DNA of 64,000 bases from Cheilinus undulatus (lineage: Eukaryota; Chordata; Actinopteri; Labriformes; Labridae), in the NCBI RefSeq assembly GCF_018320785.1, contig NC_054878.1, positions 43,375,023 to 43,439,022 of the forward strand. The letters run 5' to 3'. Of this stretch, positions 47,629-59,958 are shown in pieces. The notes below the pieces were generated by a model that worked only from the letters and a program-made list of their open reading frames with translations, did not search any database and was not told where the DNA came from. The translations under genes were made by a program, and so were the position numbers. Numbering within the stretch: position 1 is the stretch's first letter; each line of letters starts with the position of its first letter.

Positions 47629-50600
47629 CTAGGTTTTCTCTGTTTTAAGGTGGTGATAATCTGACATTTTCTGGATTCTGACAGAGGCATTGTAGCCGCC
47701 AGGGTCTTCATAGAGGACTAAACCTTCATCTTCATCCTCATCATTTTGTACCTGGGAAAAGGAAAATTACAAATATAGATTCTCGTATGAAAGGATGTAT
47801 CATAATACTTTTCTTGTTCTGAAACCTTGAAATACCATAAAAGAAAAGTTTGTCGGAGCAGGTTTTAAACTCACAGCACTGTGATCCGTCTGTGTTTGGT
47901 TCCCTACCAAAAAAAAGGAAATCAAATTCAGTTTCATAGCATAAACCCAGGTTAAATAAATCTTCTGGTTTATAAGCAGTAATGTAAAAATTTCTCACCT
48001 TTGGTTTTCATCCATATGCTGACTGTCACAACAGTTATTATGAAAGCTGCCAATCCAACAAACACAATGATATACCTGAGCCAACCTGGACAGCAGAGAA
48101 GAAATGCATTAGAATCATTTTGACTTTAATTAGTAAAAAATGTTCAGTCTGATGTTTTCAACATGAAAATCTGAGTAACCTTTTTATTAGAAATTTTAAC
48201 AATGTGGATGAATGCACTGAACTCTTAGACTTTAAAGCTTGGCCATGATGTGTGCAAATGTCAGGATGACAGAAAAGAAAGAAAAAAAAGAAACCAAGAC
48301 AACTTTGTTGGAAATATAGTGAATAAAGACCAGAGAAAAAGACCAAATATGGGTGAAAAGTGGAAAGAGTAGGTTAAAATAGTAAATAACAAAGAGTAAA
48401 TGGGTTAAATGTGGCAAAATGGTGCAAAAACTGATTAAAAAATGAGGCAGGATAGCAGAAAGAAGAAGCATAAAGGGCGAAAAGTGTCAAAAATGGTCAA
48501 AAGATGGAAAAAATGGTCTCAAAGTGGCAGAAATTAGTGAAATGTGCCAAAAAAAGGCCAGAAAGTAGCAGGAATTGATCAAAAGCAGCAGAAATGCAGC
48601 AAAAGCTGACATAAAATAGACAAAAAGTGGCAAAAAGATTTGGCAGAATTGGGCAGAAAGCAGTAACAAGTGACAGAAATATGTGAAAGGGGCAAAAACT
48701 CAATTGAAGTGGCAATAAATTTGACAACAACAGAAAAAATAGCAAAACAGACAACAAATGGCAAGAATAACATGGAAATAGGCAGTCAAATTAGGCATAA
48801 CGTTGGAACAGATGTGGCAAAAAGGGGCCAAAAGTAGCAAAAAATAAAAAATAATAAGCAAAAATAAATAAATAAAACAGGCCAAAAAAAAAAAAAAGCA
48901 AACATGGGCAAAAATTGACAAAAGTGGCAAAAAATGGTCAAAAAGTGACAAGAATTGTCACAAAGTATTAAAAATTGATGAAAAGCAGCACTAATGCAGT
49001 AAAAGCTGGCAAAAATAGGAAGAAAGTGGCAATAAGATGCAGCAGAAATGGAAAAAAATAGACAGGCAAGACATTTGCAAACATGGACTTAAGGCGGTTA
49101 AAAAGTGTCAGAAATTGGTAAGAAGTATCAAAAATGCACAAAAACAATAAAACAAGCAACGAAATGACAAAAAAAGTGGCAAAATAAGTGGAAAAAATGG
49201 GTGAAAAGCAGCAACAACCTGTCAAATTCTACAAAAAGTAGTAAAAACAGGCGACGAAGTGGCAAAAGGCTGCCAAAGTAGACAAAAGGTTGGATATGAA
49301 TTCTTGCAGAAATTGGCAAAAAAAAAGGTGTACAAAAAGTGGTAAAAAAAAAAAAAAAATTGGGAAAAATGTCAAAAAAATTAATAAAAGTGGCAATAAG
49401 GTTCACAAAAAGTGGCAAAAACAGGCAATAAGATGGCATAAGGTGGTACAAGTAGGCAAAACATTTAAAATAGACGTTGCAGAAAGGGGCAAAAAGTGGC
49501 AGAAATTGGTGAAAAGAAAAAGGCAAACATGGCAAAAAGAAGAAAAAATTGTTGAAAATGGAAGAGATGTGGCAATAATGGATGGAAAAAAGTGATGAAA
49601 GTGGTTAAAAAGTGCCACAAATAACTCATTCTAACATCAAACCCATTACAGTATTAGCTTGACACACTTTTCCTTCTTGTTAAGTTACCATTACCGTGTG
49701 TTTCCAAGAACAGAGGTTTGTTCATTTACATTGCATTATGAATATTAGTCAGGACCCAGCAGGGCTGGCTCTAGAGTTTATGATGGCCTAAGTGAGATCC
49801 CAATTTTGCAAACAACTTATAGAACAATAGTACTACAAGAAAAAACTCTACCTTGCTTTGTTGAAGTGTCGTCTCTTCCTGTTGTGCTTTCTTTTCATTT
49901 GGTTGAATTTGATATAAAATTAGAAAATGATTAAAATAATCACTTTTACCATCACAAGAAAGACCAGAAGAGAAAGACACACTCAAAAAAGATATATATT
50001 AGTCTGACCTGCTTTTCTGCATGATTTGGAGATGGCGTCACACAGCAAGGTTTGTCCACTCCTTTCATCGGTCACATTACAATACAGCAAGTTATAAAGG
50101 GCTGACCTCTGATCAATACGATTAGTAAATCTTGCAGTGGCTTCACAGTGCCGCTCTGTTGTTGTTATATTTCCATCTCCACCCTTATATTGCCACTGAA
50201 CTGTGTGTGCACACTCTCCATCTGTGTCCACATAGCAGTAGAACCTCGGAGTGTCATCACTGGAAACTGGAGAGAAAATGGTGAGAGAAGGGAAGCAAAA
50301 GTACAGTTAACTTCCTTATTTTGTTCAGTCTGGTGTAAACACAAGACAGTAGGAACTGTGCCAGCTAGTTGTCTGTACTTACTGTGAATAACTGACAGGA
50401 ACATGAGAGCATCCGGTTCTTGTTCCCCTGATATGATCTGCCTGCAGCTGTAGCGTCCAGCATCCTGACGTGTGACACTTTTTATAACCAGAGAACAGTC
50501 CGCCGTCACGTTCAGTTGACTCTTTTTGACCCGACCGGTCACCCAATACGTCGGGTCACACTTCTGCCGATTCCGTGTCACATTTCCACAGGGCAGAGCC

Positions 50601-50857
50601 ACTTCATCTCCCTCTCTGACAATGAAGGAGACGATTTTTTCAGCAGTCGCTGCTGTCAAAGATTACAGGAACATATTAGAATGTGCATTATTTTACAAGT
50701 AATGTGAAAAGTTCCCAAGAACAGAGCAGTCAGCAATTCTACTTTTACTTCTCTAATGTGAGCTGCTGTGTTGATCAGTATTTTGTGAATTCTTACCTGT
50801 AAACAGAAGCATCAGAATCACAAATAAAGACATTTTCATCCCTCTGAGTGGACCCAT
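47629..50857 (-). CDS. Gene 7: complete two-Ig-domain receptor with two tail tyrosine motifs
   Basis: Seven exons join in frame into 288 aa: 50797-50857 signal (MGPLRGMKMSLFVILMLL), 50383-50652 D1, 50009-50266 D2, 49852-49890 short stalk (acceptor GAAAAG), 47999-48085 transmembrane (GWLRYIIVFVG), 47875-47903, 47629-47751 tail. D1 has ALPCGN, RQKCDPTYW, ADCSLVIK and GRYSCRQ; D2 has FYCYVDTDGEC, RHC and LLYCNVTD. The tail is longer than in other genes: LVLYEDP, ASVRIQ, then SDYHHL, which fits the ITIM pattern. An inhibitory role is inferred. It is nearly identical to gene 8. A 1.3-kb minisatellite occupies the intron before the transmembrane exon. Confidence 0.84.
48340..49620 (+). repeat. GTGGCAAAA-type minisatellite in a gene 7 intron
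   Basis: Degenerate units around GTGGCAAAAATGG, interspersed with GGCAGAAA and TCAAAAA variants, fill the intron between the stalk and transmembrane exons. Long Phe/Leu/Ser-rich frames on the minus strand are a by-product. The same repeat class fills the hAT elements at 8217 and 59959. Confidence 0.75.
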
Positions 50858-51405
50858 CTTTCCTCTCTTCCTCTCTCCTCTCTATCGCTGCGTCTTCTTC
50901 TAACACCCTGAAGTGGCAGAGTCACTGGTGAAGTGTTTCTTTGAAGAGACTGAAGTTCCTGTTTCTTTTTTTGGTTCTAAGACTTCCCTCTTTGACCCAA
51001 GACATTTCTCCCTCCTTTCTTTAATCAGAGAGATGTTGTCATCTTCTTTTATTTCCCGCATTTTAATGACCATGCACACTGTAAGACTGAGCGGTAAAAG
51101 GCTATTAAAAAAATGGTTTAACTTAAAAAAGAAGAAACAGCTCTTTCAGCTCTATTTTTCTGAGTTGACCCTTTAAAGGTTTCCCACAATGCTTATGGGG
51201 GTTAGACACTTTTTGCACCATGAGTGAAATTATCCACTCAGTTCGAGAAGTCCAGCTTGCAGGGACCAACTTTAACACAGTGAGGATGGCTTTTAATTAA
51301 GTGGAAGAGCATTTTCTGGGTCAACGTTCACCTGCCAGTTTTTGATACTTGTAGTAAATCAAATGATCTGACTTTGTGTGGCATTGTTTTTCAAATTTAA
51401 AACAG
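50858..51405. other. Upstream flank of gene 7
   Basis: No other gene is seen. This is the presumed promoter side of gene 7 and is almost identical to 57831-58375 upstream of gene 8. No TATA box or other element could be assigned with confidence. Confidence 0.35.
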
Positions 51406-51409
51406 GCAA

Positions 51410-52330
51410 AAAAGATTGCAACTACATGCAAAAAGTGGTTACAAAGTTGCAGAAATGGGTGGAAAGCAGCCAAAAGTGGCAAATAATGGTCAAAAGGTGG
51501 CAAGAATTGTCAGAAAGTCTTAAAAATGCACGGAAAGCAGCACTAATGCTGTAAAAGCTGGCAAAAATAGTCAAAAGGTGGCAAAAAGATGTTGCAGAAA
51601 TGCCAAAAAGTGGTAAATAAAAATATGTGAAAGGGGCAAAAACTGAATAACAGTGGCAATAAAAGTTGACAAAAAGTGGCAAAAAAATAGCAAAATAGAC
51701 AAAAAGGGGCAAGAATGGGCAATAACATGGCAAAAAGTGGCCAACATTGCAGGACAATTTTGCAGAAAAGGGGCCAAAAGTGGCAAAAAAAAATTCACAA
51801 AAATAAATAATCAAGTAAAACAGGGAAATAAAAACTGCAAATATGAGCAAAAAGTTGTTACAAAGTGGCAGAAATGTGTGAAAAGCTACAAAAATCTGTC
51901 AATATTTGGCATAAAGTGGTAAAAACAGACAATGAAATGGCAAAAGGCAGCCATAGTAGACAAAAAGTTGCAAAAAATTGTTGCAGAAATGGGCAAAAAC
52001 GTGTAAGAAGTGGAAAAAACAAGAGACAAATGTGTGAAAAAGTGCAAAAACTGAATAAAAGTGGCAATAAAAGTTGAGACAAAGTGGCAGAAACAGGCAA
52101 TAAAATGGCAAAAGGGTGGCTAAAATAGGCAAAAAATTGTAAATAGATGTTGCAGAAATGGGCAAAAAGTCTCAAGAATTGTCAGAAAGTATCATAAATT
52201 GATGAAAAGCAGCGCTAATGCACTAAAAGCTAGTAAAAAATGGTCAAAAAGTGGCAAAAAGAGGTTTCAGAAATGCCAAAAAGTGGGCAAAAAGTGTTAA
52301 AAAAGAAGTGATGGGGAAGTGTTAGTGTTA
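51410..52330 (+). repeat. GTGGCAAAA-type minisatellite at the duplication junction
   Basis: The array joins directly to the truncated D1 of pseudogene C at about 52331 and marks the boundary between the gene 7 and gene 8 units. Units are of the same type as in the gene 7 intron. Confidence 0.7.
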
Positions 52331-52537
52331 GTCTGTGACAGAGGGGAAGTCGTCACCAGTCACTGCTGTTAAAGGAGATTTAATACATAAATGACTAGAG
52401 TTCCAAATAAAATCATTAAAAGGAACATTGCTTTCCATATCAAAGCCATCAGGACATGTTTGTCTCTTATTGATGGATGTATTTACTCACCTACATGCAA
52501 TCAGAAGAATCAGAATCCCAAACAAAGACATTTTCAT
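52331..52537 (-). pseudogene. Receptor pseudogene C (D1 start and signal exon)
   Basis: Duplicate of pseudogene B cut off just beyond the D1 start. The signal exon 52495-52537 still reads MKMSLFGILILLIA, but the last exon base changed from G to T, weakening the donor (CATGTAGG). No D2, transmembrane or tail exon belongs to it. Confidence 0.66.
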
Positions 52538-52953
52538 CCTTCTGTGTTGACAGATTTAATGTCTTGTTCACATTGTTGTCACGCCCTAAACCTCCAATGA
52601 CTCTGACAGCTTTAACTTCCTGTTATGGTTCCTTCAACTAACCAGCTCAAAAGCAAATTAAAGTCCTATGTGGACAAAAATGACATGAGCTGCTGTCAGA
52701 GAAACATCAGGTCAAAATGTGAACCTGAGCGAGAGTGAGCGAGTCAGACTGATACGTCAGCTACGTGGTTCACCTTCTTCAGGTGGTGGTATTTTTAGTG
52801 TTCTGGTTAAATATTCCTTCATCATTGTGGTTGGTGATGTAATTCTAAGAAGTGATGAGGAAGTGTTAAAGTGTGAGTGCATACCACAGCAGCAGACTCC
52901 TCCCTTGTAAAACATCCCCTTATGTTGTTGTTTATTCAGTGAATTTATGATCT

Positions 52954-53283
52954 TGTGGGAAATTATGATGAGAAATGGCTCAGACAAGTGTAATAATTCT
53001 AGCAAGCCTTCATGCAGTAGGTATAAGCAGCCACCACTTTATTAAGAACTCCAAGATACAGACATATACAGACAGGGTAGTCTGCAGCAATGACCCCCTC
53101 ACTCATGGTGTCACATTTGGTCAAACATTTTCCACTAAAAACATGAACCAATAAACAAAACATGCATAATTATCAACTTTGCAATGAAACATGAACATTA
53201 TAGAACAGTAGAAGAATGCATTCTTTTGTACAAAGCAATCCCAGAAGTCCCTGCTCCAGGTGACTGCTTCCTGGATCGCCACA
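52954..53283 (-). mobile_element. Probable solo LTR, copy 2
   Basis: Near-identical partner of 45547-45876, with the same TGTGG/CCACA ends, carried by the tandem duplication. Both copies interrupt the same site. Confidence 0.5.
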
Positions 53284-53874
53284 ATATGCTCTGTAAAGTT
53301 ACCACACTGAATCTGCTTATTCAATATGCTTCCTTCTACTCAGTATTTACTAGAGTCACATTTGGCTGCAGTCACAGCTCTGAGTCTGTGTGAATAGGTC
53401 TCAATCAGGCTCAAACATCTGGACACTCAAAGTTTACTCTTTGCTAAACTGCTCATGCTCTGTCAGGTTGCACGGATATCGGCCCTTTTCAAGTCCAGCC
53501 ACAATTCTCTATTGGATTGAAGTCTGGGCTTCAACTCTGCTGATCTAGAACATTCAGCTTGTTCTTTAAGCCATCTCTGTGCAGCTTTCTCTAGAAATGG
53601 AAAACTGTTCTGTGGTCAGGTGAATCAAAATTTCAAATTTCTTTTTAGAAAGCACACACGCTCTATTCTGCACCTACCCAGCTTGTTTTCAGTTCTAAAG
53701 CCTGCATCTCTGATGGTGTGGCGTTGCATTAGTGCCAAAGGTGATGGCAGCTGACACATCTGGAAAGGAACTAACAATGCTGAAAAGTAGACAGTGGTTT
53801 TAGAGCTCTCAACCAAACAACGTCTCTAGGGAAGGCCTTGACAGTATCAGCAAGATGATGCTAAACCAAATACA
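53284..53874. repeat. Dispersed transposon-derived repeats (53.3-53.9 kb)
   Basis: Duplicate of 45880-46460: a DNA-transposon fragment followed by the TcMar-like piece. No gene. Confidence 0.4.
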
Positions 53875-54620
53875 GTACCTCACAAAGGTGAGTGCACCCC
53901 TCACATTTCAGCAACCATTTTATTATGTCGTCTCAAGGGACAATATAGAAATGAAGCTTGGATTTCGCTTGGAGTAGCCAGTGTACAGTGTGTAAAGCCG
54001 TATAGATTTACTTAAGAGAGAGCATTTTCTTGGCCCATTTTTTACGTAAAACTCGATTTAACATTGCCATCTACAGCCACTATGCCGTGGATCTCTCTGA
54101 GCTTGTTATAACCACAGGATCAACTTTCACAGAAATCACTGGAGGCTAATGCTACTACTATAGCCAAGCAAATCAGACGACCCAACTTCAAAAATCCCAA
54201 AATATCCCTTTAAGAAGTTATATTTGTGACTTTTTCGGGTGCACCTATACCTAGTGTGAAACACGGAGGAGGCTTGGTTATGTTCTGGGGCTTTGCTGCA
54301 TCTGGCACAGGGTGTCTAATCTGTACAGGGTAAAATGAAATCTCAAGACTATCAAGGCATTCTGGAGCCAAATGTGCTGGTCAGTGTCAGAGAGCCTGAA
54401 GCTCCCTTCAAACCTGAGACAGCTGGAGCAGTTTGTTCCTGAGGAGTGGGCCAAAATACCTGGGACAGGTGAGGAAGCCTCATTGAGAATTATAGAAATC
54501 GCTTGATTGCAGTGATTGCCTCAAAGGGTTATGCATCAAAATGTTTAGTAAAGAGCACCATCAATTTAGTCCAGACTAGTTTCATTAGTTAAAAAAGGAT
54601 TCTGTTGAACCACAATTCAA
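53875..54620 (+). mobile_element. Tc1-like remnant with nested TTAA-element arm, copy 2
   Basis: Near-identical to 46462-47200, with the TTAA-element arm at about 54020-54215. It confirms that both insertions predate the duplication. Confidence 0.55.
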
Positions 54621-55036
54621 CAGCAATGTGATTTTCATAGGTTAATTATCTGTACATTTTTATTAATATCACTTTTTTCAGTTTCAACTTATTTCATTGA
54701 GCTTTGTGGGTTTTTCTTTCTGTAGCCAAAGAGTACAAACTATTATGTTCACATTTGTACCTATATCACCAGCAATGACATACTATATGCGTTATTAACT
54801 GCTGCAGATGTGATTTTTGCCCCCAAAACAAAAACAGCCGACTTTGGAGTGGTATTGAGCTGATATTTAGCCTTCCCCTGATTCATTGGATACATGCTTC
54901 AAAAACATGGCTTCCAGCTGATGAGGACCTCATCAATGTAAAACACTGGCGAGAATAATTAAAAACCATGAGAAGATGGAATAAATGAAGCAGAGTGCTT
55001 AAAATCCTACAAAATCATTGTGTCATGGTTATTTCT

Positions 55037-57830
55037 CTAGGTTTTCTCTGTTTTAAGGTGGTGATAATCTGACATTTTCTGGATTCTGACAGAGGCATTG
55101 TAGCCGCCAGGGTCTTCATAGACGACTAAACCTTCATCTTCATCCTCATCATTTTGTACCTGTGAAAAGGAAAATTACAAATATAGATTCTCATATGAAA
55201 GGATGTATCATAATACTTTTCTTGTTCTGAAACCTTGAAATACCATAAAAGAAAAGTTTGTCGGAGCAGGTTTTAAACTCACAGCACTGTGATCCGTCTG
55301 TGTTTGGTTCCCTACCAAAACAAAAGAAATCAAATTCAGTTTCATAGCATAAACCCAGGTTAAATAAATCTTCTGGTTTATAAGCAGTAATGTAAAAATT
55401 TCTCACCTTTGCTTTTCATCCATATGTTGACTGTCACAACAGTTATTATGAAAGCTGCCAATCCAACAAACACAATGATATACCTGAGCCAACCTGGACA
55501 ACAGAGAGGAAATGCATTAGAATCATTTTGACTTTAATTAGTAAAAAATGTTCAGTCTGATGTTTTCAACATGAAAATCTGAGTAACCTTTTTATTAGAA
55601 ATGTTAACAATGTGGATGAATGCACTGAGCTATTAGACTTTAAAGCTGGGCCATGATGTGTGCAAATGTCAGGATGACAGAAAAGAAAGAAAAAAAAGAA
55701 ACCAAGACAACTTTGTTGGAAATATAGTGAATAAAGACCAGAGAAAAAGACCAAATATGGGTGAAAAGTGGCAAGAGTGACAGAAATATGTGAAAGGTGC
55801 AAAAACTCAATTAAAGTGGCAATACATTTGACAAAAATAGAAAAAATAGCAAAACAGACAACAAATGGCAAGAATAACATGGAAATAGGCAGTCGAATTA
55901 GGCATAACGTTGGAATAGATGTGGCAAAAAGGGGCCAAAAGTGGCAAAAAAAAAGAAATAGCAAAAATAAATAAATAAAAGTGGCAATAAGATGTGGCAG
56001 AAATGGAAAAAAAGACAGGAGAGACATTTGCAAACATGGACTTAAGGCGGTTAAAAAGTGTCAGAAATAGGTAAAAAATATAAAAAATGAGCTAAATCAA
56101 GCAAAAAGCTGTCAAAATTGGACAAAAACAAAAAAAACAAGCAAAGAAATGACAAAAACGTGTCAAAAATGGGTGAAAAGCAGCAACAACCTGTCAAATT
56201 CTACAAAAAGTAGTAAAAACAGGTAATGAAATGGCAAAAGGCTGCCAAAGTAGACAAAAGGTTGGATATAAATTGTTGCAGAAATTGGCAAAAAAGGTGT
56301 ACAAAAAGTGGTTAAAAAAAGAGAGAGAGAGAGAAAATTGGGAAAAATGTCAAAAAATTAACAAAAGTGGCAATAAGGTTCACAAAAAGTGGCAAAAACA
56401 GGCAATAAGATGGCATAAGGTGGTACAAGTAGGCAAAACATTTAAAATAGATGTTGCAGAAAGGGGCAAAAAGTGGCAGAAATTGGTGAAAAAAAGGCAA
56501 ACATGACAAAAGGACGCAAAAATTGTTGAAAATGGAAGAGATGTGGCAATAATGGATGGAAAAAGTGATGAAAGTGGTTAAAAAGTGCCACAAATAACTC
56601 ATTCTAACATCAAACCCATTACAGTATTAGCTTGACACACTTTTCCTTCTTGTTAAGTTACCATTACCGTGTGTTTCCAAGAACAGAGGTTTGTTCATTT
56701 ACATTGCATTATGAATATTAGTCAGGACCCAGCAGGGCTGGCTCTAGAGTTTATGATGGCCTAAGTGAGATCCCAATTTTGCAAACAACTTATAGAACAA
56801 TAGTACTACAAGAAAAAACTCTACCTTGCTTTGTTGAAGCGTCGTCTCTTCCTGTTGTGCTTTCTTTTCGTTTGGTTGAATTTGATATAAAATTAGAAAA
56901 TGATTAAAATAATCACTTTTACCATCACAAGAAAGACCAGAAGAGAAAGACGCACTCGAAAAAGATATATATTAGTCTGACCTGCTTTTCTGCATGATTT
57001 GGAGATGGCGTCACACAGCAAGGTTTGTCCACTCCTTTCATCGGTCACATTACAATACAGCAAGTTATAAAGGGCTGACCTCTGATCAATACGATTAGTA
57101 AATCTTGCAGTGGCTACACAGTGCCGCTCTTTTGTTGTTATATTTCCATCTCCACCCTTATATTGCCACTGAACTGTGTGTGCACACTCTCCATTTGTGT
57201 ACACATAGCAGTAGAAACTCAGAGCGTCATCGCTGGAAACTGGAGAGAAAATGTTGAGAGAAGGGAAGCAAAAGTACAGTTAACTTCCTTATTTTGTTCA
57301 GTCTGGTGCAAACACAAGACAGTAGGAACTGTGCCAGCTAGTTGTCTGTACTTACTGTGAATAACTGACAGGAACATGAGAGCATCCGGTTCTTGTTCCC
57401 CTGATATGATCTGCCTGCAGCTGTAGCGTCCAGCATCCTGACGTGTGACACTTTTTATAACCAGAGAACAGTCCGCCGTCACGTTCAGTTGACTCTTTTT
57501 GACCCGACCGGTCACCCAATACGTCGGGTCACACTTCTGCCGATTCCGTGTCACGTTTCCACAGGGCAGAGCCACTTCATCTCCCTCTCTGACAATGAAG
57601 GAGACGATTTTTTCAGCAGTCGCTGCTGTCAAAGATTACAGGAACATATTAGAATGTGCATTATTTTACAAGTAATGTGAAAAGTTCCCAAGAACAGAGC
57701 AGTCAGCAATTCTACTTTTACTTCTCTAATGTAAGCTGCTGTGTTGATCAGTATTTTGTGAATTCTTACCTGTAAACAGAAGCATCAGAATCACAAATAA
57801 AGACATTTTCATCCCTCTGAGTGGACCCAT
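55037..57830 (-). CDS. Gene 8: tandem duplicate of gene 7
   Basis: Exons: 57770-57830 signal, 57356-57625 D1, 56982-57239 D2, 56825-56863 stalk, 55407-55493 transmembrane, 55283-55311, 55037-55159 tail; 288 aa, in frame throughout. The D1 protein is identical to gene 7. D2 differs at seven residues, mainly in the first 13 residues and near the third cysteine (FYCYVYTNGEC, KERHCVATARF). The tail has VVYEDP in place of VLYEDP and keeps ASVRIQ and the ITIM-like SDYHHL. The intron before the transmembrane exon has a shorter minisatellite than gene 7. Confidence 0.84.
55745..56600 (+). repeat. GTGGCAAAA-type minisatellite in a gene 8 intron
   Basis: Paralogue of 48340-49620 but roughly 400 bp shorter owing to internal loss, which accounts for most of the length difference between the two duplicated units. 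Confidence 0.72.
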
Positions 57831-58369
57831 CTTTCCTCTCTTCCTCTCTCCTCTCTATCGCTGCGTCTTCTTCTAACACCCTGAAGTGGCAGAGTCACTG
57901 GTGAAGTGTTTCTTTGAAAAGACTGAAGTTCCTGTTTCTTTTTTTGATTCTAAGACTTCCCTCTTTGACCCAAGACATTTCTCCCTCCTTTCTTTAATCA
58001 GAGAGATGTCCTCATCTTCTTTTATTTCCCGCATTTTAATGACCATGCACGCTGTAAGACTGAGCGGTAAAAGGCTATTAAAAAAATGGTTTAACTTAAA
58101 AAAGAAGAAACAGCTCTTTCAGCTCTATTTTTCTGAGTTGACCCTTTAAAGGTTTCCCACAATGCTTATGGGGGTTAGACACTTTTTGCACCATGAGTGA
58201 AATTATCCACTCAGTTAGAGAAGCCCCACCTGCCGGGACCAACTTTAACACATTGAGGATGGCATTAAAATTAAGTGGAAGAGCATTTTCTGGGTCAAGG
58301 TTCCAGTTATTTTTTACTTGTAGTAAATCAAATGATCTGACTTTGTGTGGCATTATTGTTCCAATTTAA

Positions 58370-58760
58370 AACAGGCAAAAAAGATTGCAACTACAGGCAG
58401 AAATGCCAAAGAGTGGTAAACAAAAATATGTGAAAGGGGGAAAAACTGAATGAAAGTGGGAAAAAGTTGACAAATGGTGGCAAAAATTATTAGCAAAAGG
58501 GACAAAAAGGGGAAGAATGGGCAAAAACATGGCAATAGGTGGCCAATGTAGGCATAACATTGCAAAATAATTTCGCAGAAAGGGGCAAAAACTGACAAAA
58601 AGAAAATATGTAAACAATAAACAGGCAAAAAAAAAAAAAAAGAAAAATTTACAAGAAGTGGTTATAAAGTGACAATAATGGGTGAAAAGCAGTAAAAAAT
58701 CTATCAATATTTTACATTTAATGGCAAAAACAGGCAACGAAATGGTAAAAGGCAGCCTCT
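58370..58760 (+). repeat. GTGGCAAAA-type minisatellite upstream of gene 8
   Basis: Counterpart of the start of 51410-52330. It ends near 58760, where unrelated unique sequence begins. Confidence 0.65.
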
Positions 58761-59958
58761 GTAGGAGGGATCCTCCAAGGTTCCTAAACAAACTACCAAC
58801 AGGACAAGACTTACATTTAAAATTAAGTGGTCTAGGACCTGGCTTCCTCCTGATATTACACTTTATCATATTTACACTATATTTTTTTAAGAGATGGAAA
58901 ACAGTGTGCATTGGATAGACTTTTAAAGAATTTTGAGGATCCTCAGCATTGGAACGGTCCTCCGACGGCGCTCAATGCCATAGCATCCTTCAAACACTGC
59001 CTTTCTAGGATCCTTGTCTTTGAGAAACACTAACAGACTCATAGATGGCGAGTAAGCAGTGCTTATTAGCAGACCAGTCACAGGGCTGCAGTCTGCATTG
59101 TTCTATGCAACCTACAGCATTTTCTACAGCCTAGTTTTGATGCAGAAACCTACGTCAGTTTGATAGAAGGGCTATGTTCAGCTTTTGTTTTTCAGAAATG
59201 TTTGTTCCTTATTGAAGCTATTTTCTTAATAACTGGTGGGGAAGTGTTGAAATGGACACAGCATTAGCAAAGCTCATTACAATTACCCTGAATCTGTTAC
59301 CACTGAGAACTACACAGCTCTAAAAAATGACCTGCAAAAGTCTTTATAAATGCTAAATCTTCCAGTCATTCACTCCACACATAAGTGTATGTAACACAAT
59401 GGTAAAAATGGGTTAACTAGTTACAAAAGAGATACAAACACTTTATTTATTGGCTAAATGTCTTTCTCATCAAACATCTCCAATAACTGCAAACCTTGGA
59501 ACTGAGTTTCCATTAGCATTTGCCAAAATGTCTGGCTGAAAAATATGCCAGTGACCATCCTTCTGAACTGACCCATCACTGTTGTCTATGCTTGCTGCAG
59601 CTGTCAAACTTCAACTGTTTTTCATGGTTTTAGTGGCCTGAGAAATGCTAGTTCCTCATTGCAGCTCGTTTTTTTTTTCTTAGAACTGAAAGAGTTTAAG
59701 TATGACTGCTGAATCAACACATTTAACCCGCAACCCTGAGTAGCTGCTCTTATCTTTGCTGCTGTGTGGCTCTGGTCTCACCCTGAGTACCCATAAACAG
59801 ATCAGGTTCCTGTAAAAACAGGAGAAAAAGGATGAGGCAGGAAACGGTGCTTCTGTTCAGTTCAGCCTAGCTCAGCAAAGTCTTTAATACTCACTATTCA
59901 AAATAAATGCATCTTTTCCATGTCATTCTGCACTTGTTTTTTACAACATTGCTTAATT
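58761..59958. other. Intergenic DNA, no gene recognised
   Basis: No exon or repeat with recognisable ends. A stretch at about 59815-59880 resembles 61470-61535 (shared CGGTGCTTCTGTTCAGTTCA), so a short segment is duplicated on both sides of the hAT element. Confidence 0.3.

Noticed and set aside
48232..49618. Several long Phe/Leu-rich open frames on the minus strand
   Set aside because: They read the complementary strand of the GTGGCAAAA minisatellite in all frames, have no splice context and mirror frames in the other arrays. They are a composition effect.
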